From Lineus longissimus (lineage: Eukaryota > Nemertea > Pilidiophora > Heteronemertea > Lineidae), in the NCBI RefSeq assembly GCF_910592395.1, contig NC_088317.1:13394001-13458000 (forward strand): a stretch of 64,000 bases of DNA. Direction: 5' to 3'. The notes under the pieces were generated by a model, which was given only the letters and a program-made list of their open reading frames with translations, had not been told where the DNA came from and made no database searches. The stretch's first letter is position 1. Each line of letters begins with the position of its first letter. A program made the translations under genes and the position numbers. Positions 56,084 through 64,000 of this stretch are shown piece by piece.

Positions 56084-56907
56084 CTGTATCAGATTCATGA
56101 AGCAAAATCGTACCAACTCCTGGTCTTTCTTGTCGCCACTGAAATGGCCTTGTCCTTCCAATTCCTTAAATAAGGCAATCCAATATTCAGCATTTTGCTT
56201 TCGAAGTACAGTATACCCCAAAATGACTCTATACGCTGATTTGCAGTACTTTTTCCGTACTGAAAATAGCGTTCATCGTTTCCGTTGTTGTTCTCTCGAA
56301 GAAACGTTTGCATGTGTTCTATATGTCCATTTTCCGTTCCACGGTCGGCTCGAATGATTTTCGGGCAACCCTTGTGATCTTCAAGTGTCTTGATGAAGTA
56401 ACCGCCTATGACGGCAGGATCACTGTTCGTCTTGTATGCTTCAAGCCACAAAATGTGCCTTGAAAACCCGTCAACACTGCCATGTATACAGATACCAAAT
56501 GGCTTTAGTTTATCAAAGCCATCAAGGTGCCACACATAATTGGGCCCATTTACACGATATCTCATTCTCACAAGTCTCCTACGCCTTCTCAGTTCAACAC
56601 CCTCTGGGTCAAGATGCTTCAGAATTATTTTGACAGCTTCTTTGCTGACCACTAATCGATTGGTAATGCATTTCAAGTGCATAAATCTGTAGCCAAGAAG
56701 CTGTCCCGATTTAGCTAGCTCTCCGCTCACGAAGTCGACAACATCATTTAAATCGAAAAATGCCTTCCGCCTGTACAAACGTAGCCGTGAAAGAACTCTA
56801 CGTAATTGCCGTTCGCTTACATTATAATCGAATCTCTGAGCGAGAACAGAGCACATTTCAGCTTGACAAAGCCCGAGATGGAACAGACTTTTCACGGTGT
56901 CATCCAT
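56084..56907 (-). pseudogene. Integrase-like (rve) DDE transposase, exon 1
   Basis: Starts MDDTVKSLFHLGLCQAEM. A helix-turn-helix region (VSERQLRRVLSRLRLYRRK) follows, then a conserved linker (LDPEGVELRRRRRLVRMRYR) and the catalytic core: first Asp in YVWHLDGFDKLKPFG, second in IIRADRGTENG, Glu in NQRIESFWG. A one-base shift near 56222 moves the frame to VLRKQNAEYWIALFKELEGQ and CFMNLIQ before the donor CAG|GTAACG at 56083. The 347-base intron is followed by exon 2. All three catalytic acids are present and spaced as in retroviral-type integrase folds. Only the shift and the exon-2 lesions disable it. Confidence 0.85.
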
Positions 56908-57109
56908 GTTGAATGTTAAACGGCCTCGATTTCGTAACTCGATCGCCCGAGATAAATAACTCGATCGCCCGAGATAATATCTCGATCGCCTGAGATATTA
57001 TCTCGATCGATCGAGATAATAAGTCCATCGATTGAGATATTTCATGAAAAAAAAAATTTTATGCTGAAAAAAAAAATCATGTGATGTCCTTTCCCAGCCA
57101 CCGTACGTT

Positions 57110-59420
57110 CCAAACAACTGTAACAGTCCTTCACAGAAGAGGACTAAATCACAAACAGAATGGTCCTTCACGTATGAGAATTTCCGCTGACGTCACCACC
57201 ATGCCAAATATCAATATGACTGTATAGAGGTAATTTGTTTGTAAATAAGAGTTGTTTGACTCTCATTGCATTGTCGACCGGGCAACATTAAAGGAAACGC
57301 CTGAAATCGCCCGGAACATACATGGTAAGAGCAAACTAACAGTAATGCGTAACATTTTATCTTCGCATAACAGTTGCAGAGGTGGTTTCTATCGTTAATT
57401 CGGCAACAAAGCCTCTGTTCCGCGGTTTCATGGTCTGTGTGACTCTACTGATTGACATGTATAGCTATGTTTCTGTTTGATACCAAAGTCGTTGGAACAA
57501 TGCCTTTTTCCCAGCAAGCTCTATTTAAACAAAATATAATCATGGGACATCTAAAAGCACCAGATACAATGTGGTGGGTAACAGCCTGAAACAGTGTGAG
57601 AATATCTATATTGAATACGTGTATATATACACTGTGTCGTATACTTAAAAGTTTTCACGGTCAGCCATCTGTAACAGTAGAACAATTAGTTGTCATGCCT
57701 GACTATACAGAATCAAAATGCTGTCATGGTCGTTAGGGTTTGCTTTATTTTGTATGTCCCTCCAGCAAGTCAGGGGATGATGTCACGTGAAACCACTTCC
57801 ATGAGTGTCAAACTGTTTGAACCGCGACATTAATCAACCACTCAGGAAATTTCCAACATGCACGAAATAAAATCTGCGTTTTTTCCGAACCATTTCCACA
57901 TCGGCCGTGGTAGGGAAAAAACAAAACATGGCGAATATAATCGTTTGATGTTTATTACATAATATAATACCACTACATGAATGTACATAATGTTTTTTGG
58001 CTATTTTCGTTCAGTTCCCGTAGATTCGCTGAATCGCGGTATAGCCCTCAAACAGTCAACAAGTAGAAAAGGTCGCGCTGGGGAAATTAATGCGAAAAGG
58101 TATGTAAAAACAATATCTTCTAGCTCCCCTGACACTCTACTAGTCGGTACTGGACTTCAAACGACCCGTGTTCCGTCCCTTCTTACAGAACATTTTTGAA
58201 CATTGCCTGTTTATATAAACAGAGACCTCCCTTAAATCACAAAAAAGGTAGCGTTGAGGAGTTTCCCGAATGTTATGTATAGTTTAGACCCCTTCGTTAG
58301 GAGCCTCAAGCCTCAGTACCCTCTGTCACGTGACCACGTGGAAGGAGGCTGGCCAAAGTGGAAACTGGGTCAATCCGTCAGAAGTGCGTGGACCTCCGTT
58401 CAGATAGGCCACGCTGCATGTTCCGACCTTTACGCTCAGTATTTGCTGATATAATAAACAAAATAAAAGGATACCATTGTTCGGCTTAATTCGATGATCC
58501 CAACACGACATGGTGGAGAACCGGCTTTTCGAAACTTAGTCACTCTTCTCCGATCGGGACTTTCCTCTCACACGTGCTATTTTCCGACTTTTGGATATCG
58601 CATCATTCTATGCCTTAGCAATACCCTCTTATGGCAAATATGTTCAAGAGGATTATCATATAACGGACTAATATCGAGTGTAGGACCGGTTTTCAAGTTC
58701 AATCAGCGGCCAAGTTGTATTACACCGATTAAGTCCCGAACTCATTATTTTGATAACTCTTCGTGTCAATTTGTTTGACGCCATATTGAGCGCCTTGCTC
58801 GATGGATCGTTTACGTCAAAACACCACGTGATTGCGATCACCGCCTCTGATTGGCTCTCCTGTGACTACTTCATATGCAAATAAGTGTTGGACCGCCGTG
58901 GATTCAAATTTGTGATCCCCGTTCCGACACACCGACATATCGTTCTGACGGCCGTCACTATCATCTGATCCTGTCTACACGTATCAATTATCATGGCATA
59001 CCAGTCCCAAGGGAGGATACTTCATCCTACTTCATGACTTCGTCTGTCTCCTCGTGATCTTCATTCAAGACTTTGCTGACTGTTATTGTGATATCGCCAA
59101 TTGACATTCAAACAGAGACTATGGACTAACTGTGCCTTGATAGACTTACATGTGATTATTGATTTACCTTACCATGCTATGATAAAACTTCTTGCCCTGT
59201 TTCAGATTTGTCAGATCACCAAGACAGCCCCCTAGCCCCCGCCATTGCAATGTGTATAACTAACTTTCCTGCCCATTCTAGTACATGCAACATCCTCTGT
59301 AACTAACGTTTCACTGCCATTTCAGCATTTTTCGTCCAGCCAGCTGAACAGTATCATCACCCCATTCCTCAATATCGTGTTATCTTTTCCCATGCTCATA
59401 GCGTAATACCACATAAACCA
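57110..59420. other. Unassigned; possibly includes 5' LTR and leader of the Gypsy element
   Basis: No coding region recognised. Around 58846-58880 there is an inverted CCAAT-like GATTGGCT and an octamer-like ATGCAAAT, as in a promoter or LTR. No second LTR is in the window, so LTR borders and primer-binding site cannot be fixed. Confidence 0.3.
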
Positions 59421-59422
59421 AG

Positions 59423-60385
59423 ATGGCGCTTCGCCCCACTGATTTGTTACCTCCATCCTATGATGGTGAAGTTTTAAGCCGTGAACTCGCCACGTCTTGG
59501 TGGCTGTCGTTCCATGATTATCTACAGGCACATAACCTACATGCACCGGCTGATGACGACGCTCTCGACAATGTTGTTCGCCTTCTAAAATGCCGCCTAT
59601 CCAAACATGCTCGCCTTTGGGCCGAGGACCAAGAGTTTGAGGACTTACCCAACATCAAGGCAAAATTTTTGAGTCGGTTTTCTCCTACTCACTCCCACTT
59701 CGCTAATGTGCAGAAGTTCGAGTCCATCAGTTTCACCACAAACCAGACCGCTCAACAACACCTAAGTAAAATTAGGCTGGCTGCACTCCGTATTGGATAG
59801 GATGATAATCAAATCAAAAACAAACTTTTGCAAACCTTGCCTGCCGATTGCCAGAGAGCTGTTATCATGGCAATTGATGTCGATGATGACGCTATTGCCG
59901 AATGTGCACAGAGATTCCTCGACATTACGCAACAACGTGTTCATTTCTCTACAGCAGCAGACGAAGTTCACGCCGCAAGTGCCACTGGTACAGACCACGT
60001 CCTCAATGCTATCTTGTCCAAGTTGGACGATCTAAAGATTGGTACAGCATCACCGCCACAAACCCAGGCCGCTTTTCAAAGCCAGAACATCACAGATGCA
60101 CCACACAGTCCCAGAGCCGCATCGCCGTACCCACGCACCAGCCGCCCGTCTCGCCGCGATGATTACAACCAACTGCAGAAAAAACGCTCCCAGTCACTTA
60201 CCCGTCCACGATCCCGTGAGCGCCACCCCTGTCACTTTTGCGGCCGCACTGGACATTTCTGGCGTTACTGCCACAGATTTCAGGCCCAAGTCGCCCGAGG
60301 AGAGCTTCCCTCAGATTTCATACCACCGGCCGCCAGAGCAGTCAATGCTAGGTTTCAACAGTCGCGTCAACCAGTACCAGCCTGA
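59423..60385 (+). pseudogene. Gypsy gag, one amber stop
   Basis: ATG at 59423 opens MALRPTDLLPPSYDGEV, then the capsid-type helical region (LLKCRLSKHARLWAEDQEF; FVS-like LSRFSPTH). The same frame continues past a TAG at 59798-59800 to 60385. A CCHC zinc knuckle CHFCGRTGHFWRYC lies at about 60230-60271 after an Arg/Ser-rich stretch. Additional Gln/Asn/Tyr-rich coding in another frame (to 60497) may be the displaced gag C-terminus. Gag packages the element RNA. Confidence 0.85.
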
Positions 60386-62680
60386 ATATAACCCGTCTGA
60401 TCAACAATCGTATCGCCAGCAGAACCACTGGAACTCTTCAGCCGACAACGATCAAGGTCAATACACCAACTACGCTAGCTACCAACCACATTTTTAGACA
60501 GGGGACGGTCAACAGGCCATATTGTGTCGCCCCCTAGTTGAAATAGGGTTAATAGTCCTCCTGTCCATTGTTCATCGCATGAGTCTGAATACTCGGGCCC
60601 AGAGCCAATTGATCTCAAACTCACTTCACAAAATTATGTCAAAGGTTATCTCCCAGATAGGCAGGATTAGTCATACTTGTTGATTCAGGTGCAACACGCA
60701 CTTTGGTTTCTGGTACATCTGTAAACAAATCTCCTCATCTTTCCAAGTTGCCCAAGATTGACATTGATCCAATACATTTTCGCATAGGGAACGGCGAATT
60801 TCTACATGCCACAAAGACTATGGATATTGAAGTTCTTATACAAGGTCACAAACTCCGCATTCGTGCTGTCATTGCAGACAACCTCACTGGACCAGATTTG
60901 CTTTTGGGTGCTCAGACCCTGTCGGAATGGAATGGTACACTCGACTTTTCGACCAGTACCCTAACTGTCAGACCCAAGCGTATCCAGTTCACCCCTGTAC
61001 AGACAGTAACCTTGAGACCAGGTCAAACTAGGACTATTGTAGTCAAAGGCAAAGTTCCCAAGTTGCTCAAGCATACTGAGGTCTTGCTGCAGCCTTCTGA
61101 GCAATTCAGCAAATATTGTCCATCATATATGTTGATAAAGCTCAGGAAAAGTGCAGCCATTGTCCAGATTACGAACAATTCTAAGAAAAACGTCACTTTC
61201 CATGGTAATCGTCCTATTGCGTTTACTGATTTGTCAGACCATATTCATGCCACCCACCTTGTCCCTCGAGACTACATGAACAATAAGTTCACGCGCAAAA
61301 AGTGCGTATCTGACCTTCACTATCAACATTTGCTTAGGTACCCTCACCTGGATATTGATGATCCCATCTCAAAGTTATCACCCCAGGTGATAATTGAACA
61401 GCAAATCTCACTGCAAGGTAGCACTCTTAGCGCAGATGAGAAGCAGCACTTGTATGGGCTACTTCTACGGAACAAAGAGGCCTTCAGCCTATACGGCGAA
61501 ATTGGCACGTGCCCCAATTTTGAAGTGGAGATCCAATTGAAGGATGACAGTCCATTTTTCGTCCGCCCGTATCCTATCCCAGAGGAAAATCGAAAGCAGA
61601 TTGACAAGGAGTTCAATAAGCTGGTAAATCTTGGCATCTTGAAGACAGGCTGTTCTGTCATGCTGCGAAAAGGGTACAAAGGATAAAAGGATCAGTGATT
61701 TCAGGTATTTAAACAGTCGTTGCAAAACGGTAAATCAGAATTTTGTCAGCCTACAATGTGTTCTAGCTCGTTTAGGTCGTTCAAAATGTAAGGTTTTGTT
61801 AGTGATTGATCTCAAAAGTGCTTTTCACAGTCTCCCCCTCTCTTAAAAATCTCAGGCTTACACTGGCATTTGTCCCTATCCTGGATCTCCAAATTATATG
61901 TATCGTCGGTTGCCATTGGATCTCACTGTCTCAAGTGGTATCTTTGCTGAAAAATGCAATTCCATCCTTGCTGAAATTCCTAATTCGGACACATTTGTCA
62001 TTCTTGGTGTTCAGTGAAAGTAATGCAGAACATGCAAGGCACTTAGAAAGCATCTTCTTGGCTTTGAAAAAGCATCCACTCAAATTGTCTACACAAAAGT
62101 GTAAATTGTTTCGAAGACGAGTCACATTTGTTGGCCACATAATCAGCATCAATGCTGAAGGTGTAGTTCAGGTGCAGGCTATGAACGATAAATGTTCAGC
62201 AATTCGTAGCATGCCGCACCCTCGTTCCCCAAAACAAGTCAAACGGTTTATCGGAGCTGTTGGGTTTCTCAGTCTCTATTTGCCACGCCTCCAAGAATTG
62301 GTTAAACCCCTTCATGATTTAACCAAACGCAACGACGCTTTCAACCGGCAAGCTTAGCACGAAGAAGCCTTCCAGAAGGTCAAGGAACTTCTTACCCCGC
62401 CCCCATTTCTATGTGCCCCAGCACCACAAGGTCAGTTTGTTCTGTATTCAGATACATCGCGCATAGCCACAGGCTCATATTTGGCGCAAAGGGTTCAAGG
62501 CAAAGAACGCATCATTGCGTATTATTCCAAACGTCTTCCTCAAGCCGCAGCAGCATATTCAGTCAGCGAACTTGAGTTATTTGGACTGTACATCAATATT
62601 ACAGCTTTTCGATATCTTCTGCAGTCGCATTCCTTCTTAGCATACGTCGATCATAGTAGTCTCGTTCAGATAATAATTTT
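59423..62680 (+). mobile_element. Ty3/Gypsy LTR retrotransposon, truncated and broken
   Basis: Order gag, protease, reverse transcriptase, RNase H on the + strand is that of Ty3/Gypsy. Integrase, envelope-like region and 3' LTR are missing because an L2/CR1-like LINE begins at about 62683. Stops and frame changes in every domain show it is dead. Confidence 0.85.
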
Positions 62681-62690
62681 AATAATTTAA
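60663..62690 (+). pseudogene. Gypsy pol: protease, reverse transcriptase, RNase H remnants
   Basis: The protease shows LVDSGATRTLVSG at about 60680. The long frame to 61686 ends in the reverse-transcriptase fingers (FFVRPYPIPEENRKQI). After a frameshift near 61665, another frame carries the first catalytic Asp in VLLVIDLKSAFH (about 61800). The second catalytic Asp-Asp box is not preserved where expected, just before VFSESNAEHARHLESIF (about 62005). The connection and RNase H region show FVGHIISI and FVLYSDTSRIATG, but with stops at 62355 and elsewhere. The end is cut at about 62683. Confidence 0.8.
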
Positions 62691-64000
62691 TGATTTATTT
62701 ATTTATATAGCGCCACTTTAAAATTAATTGTCAGTGCCGCTGTACAGTGAAGTGCATTTACACAATAAAACATACTTATTAAAACATATTTGCATACAGG
62801 AAATTAAGTTAAAACATACGCCTCACTAAAAAGGTGGGTCTTGAGGGCAGATTTAAAAGATTTAAAACATTGAATGTTACGGATAAAAGTTGGAAGGGCA
62901 TTCCAGAGACGATGGGCACAGATCCCGAAAGCTCTATCTCCCGTTGTCTTTTTCTTTGCAAATTGCCAAGCCAGGGTCGGGGCAGCAGATGCCCTTGTGT
63001 GTCTCTGGTGACCCTGGCCTTGGAGCGAAAGATAGTCGGGGCCTGTGCCGTGCACGGCTCTGAAAGCAAAAATTAGCACCTTAAAATGAATAATTCTTTG
63101 TGCAACTGGCAGCCAGTGAAGATGTTTGAGAACCGGAGTAATGTGATCATACTTTTTAGTGTTGGTAATAAGTCTTGCTGCCTGATTTTGCAGTTTCTGC
63201 AACCGACTGATTTCGTATGAAGGTAGACCATAAAATAAAGAGTTCTAGAAGTCTAGACGTGATGTTATGAATGCATGGACAAGACTAGTGAGAAGTTCAA
63301 CTGGAAGATACTTTTTAACTGATGCAATGTTGCGGAGGTGGTAAAAGCCAGCTGAGACTACCTTTGAAATATGGTTATGAACTGAAAGTTGATTGTCAAA
63401 AATTACTCCTAGATTTCTTGCAGACACACTGGGGCTGATAGCAGCATCACCTATTTTAATCGGTACATCACTTGGACAATGCTCGTTCTGGTACGGTAAT
63501 CGCAGGAGAAGAAATTCTGTTTTCAAGTCGTTTAATTTAAGCTTGTTGGCTGCCATCCAGTGTCTGACCTCGACAAGGCACCGCTCAATTTTGGACAAAG
63601 TGCTTAGTAGCGAATTAGCGTCTTTGAATTTGAAGGAGTGCCAGTTTTGTGCGTCATCCGCATAGAAATGAGAGCTGATGTTATGTGATTTTATGAGATC
63701 AGCCAGTGGATAGGTATAACATGAGAATAACAAAGGGCCTAAAACGCTACCCTGGGGAACACCAAACCTTAGGTCATGGACCTCAGATAGGCTCGAGCCA
63801 ACCTTCACTCTGAAGTGACGATCTGAAAGATACGATTTGAACCATGCCAATGCACTGACATGAATTCCGAATACATCCTTGAGCCGATCTATCATAATTT
63901 GGTGGTCAATGGTATCAAAAGCAGCTGAAAGATCAAGCAGCACCATGGCTACTCCATCTCAGATTGTGAAGAGTAAGAGTGAGCCATGTACACTGCGTTT
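62684..64000 (-). mobile_element. L2/CR1-like LINE 3' portion, running off the window
   Basis: Its 3' end, read on the - strand, is GCGCTATATAAATAAATAAA followed by AT-rich tail sequence, typical of these LINEs. The coding part fills 62804-63946. Its 5' part lies beyond 64000. It interrupts the Gypsy pol region. Confidence 0.8.
62804..63946 (-). pseudogene. LINE reverse transcriptase, one in-frame stop
   Basis: One frame runs to 62804 with a single TAG at 63245-63247 (RLDF-stop-NSLFYGLP, where family members usually have Cys). Motifs: LLDLSAAFDTIDH, FGVPQGSVLGPLLF, SHFYADDAQ (catalytic Tyr-Ala-Asp-Asp intact), LKLNDLKTEFLL and the thumb/C-terminal region LQNQAARLITNTKKYDHITP to LKTHLFSEAY. 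Length from the palm domain to the end is normal. A single lesion suggests recent insertion, younger than the Gypsy copy it sits in. Confidence 0.9.

Larger units (their letters stand above)
52000..57105 (-). mobile_element. 5.1-kb DNA transposon with integrase-like transposase (IS3EU-like)
   Basis: The ends are TACGGTGGCTGGGAAAGGAC (52000) and its exact complement ending at 57105. CGTTCC is directly repeated outside both (51994-51999 and 57106-57111), a 6-bp target duplication. The TIRs continue through T-rich runs, TCGATCGATGGACTTATTAT and repeated TCTCGGGCGATCGAGWTA units, up to the transposase start codon. The left TIR is split by an insertion at 52129-52662. A second nested element lies at 53880-54737. 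IS3EU elements are known for 6-bp duplications and an rve-type DDE protein, so that assignment is likely but unverified. Confidence 0.8.

Overview
This window reads as animal genomic DNA. Coding sequence is sparse and split by GT-AG introns. The host genes are animal-specific: two seven-transmembrane receptors, a lectin/LDLa/leucine-rich-repeat receptor, and a C345C domain end. Most of the rest is metazoan-type transposon DNA. A marine deuterostome such as an echinoderm or another ambulacrarian fits best, but that is inference from the gene and repeat repertoire and is not proven by the sequence.

Host genes. (1) The last two coding exons of a complement C3/C4/C5-like protein on the + strand (4848-4974 and 5907-6030), joined in a consistent splice phase. 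(2) Two intact, intronless class A G-protein-coupled receptor paralogues in tandem on the - strand (34891-35895 and 39454-40476). (3) A large - strand receptor locus from about 51634 down to 44564. Its order is signal peptide, N-terminal domain, two C-type-lectin-like domains, about seven LDLa modules, an LRR block and a seven-transmembrane domain, like the GRL101/relaxin-receptor group. It carries at least six stops or frameshifts, so it is a pseudogene or an error-rich assembly.

Mobile DNA fills most of the remainder. 1-2000 is a badly decayed Polinton/Maverick-like coding stretch. 8955-9845 is a TIR element containing tandem repeats. 10113-17381 is an unusual 7.3-kb element with long terminal inverted repeats and an apparent 8-bp target duplication. 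It holds two near-identical 3-kb units separated and flanked by arrays of a short palindromic motif repeated every 20 bp. 18672-21158 is a Tigger/pogo element with two in-frame stops. 21159-21695 is a truncated LINE tail, and 25990-26316 a MITE. 26436-27662 is a Tc1-like element lying directly against a LINE fragment (27692-28655). 30290-34560 is a nearly complete but dead LINE. 36518-37064 is a TIR element with GACC microsatellite arms and a perfect 9-bp duplication. 48528-50171 is Harbinger-like debris inside an intron of the lectin receptor. 52000-57105 is a 5.1-kb transposon with an integrase-like DDE gene and a 6-bp duplication, probably IS3EU-like, itself invaded by two smaller TIR elements. 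59423-62680 is a Ty3/Gypsy element cut off by an L2/CR1-like LINE that runs out of the window at 64000.

The best candidates for something undescribed are the 10113-17381 element with its helically phased palindrome arrays, the 52000-57105 transposon, and the lectin-LDLa-LRR-7TM receptor whose first lectin domain is split by a 2.7-kb intron.
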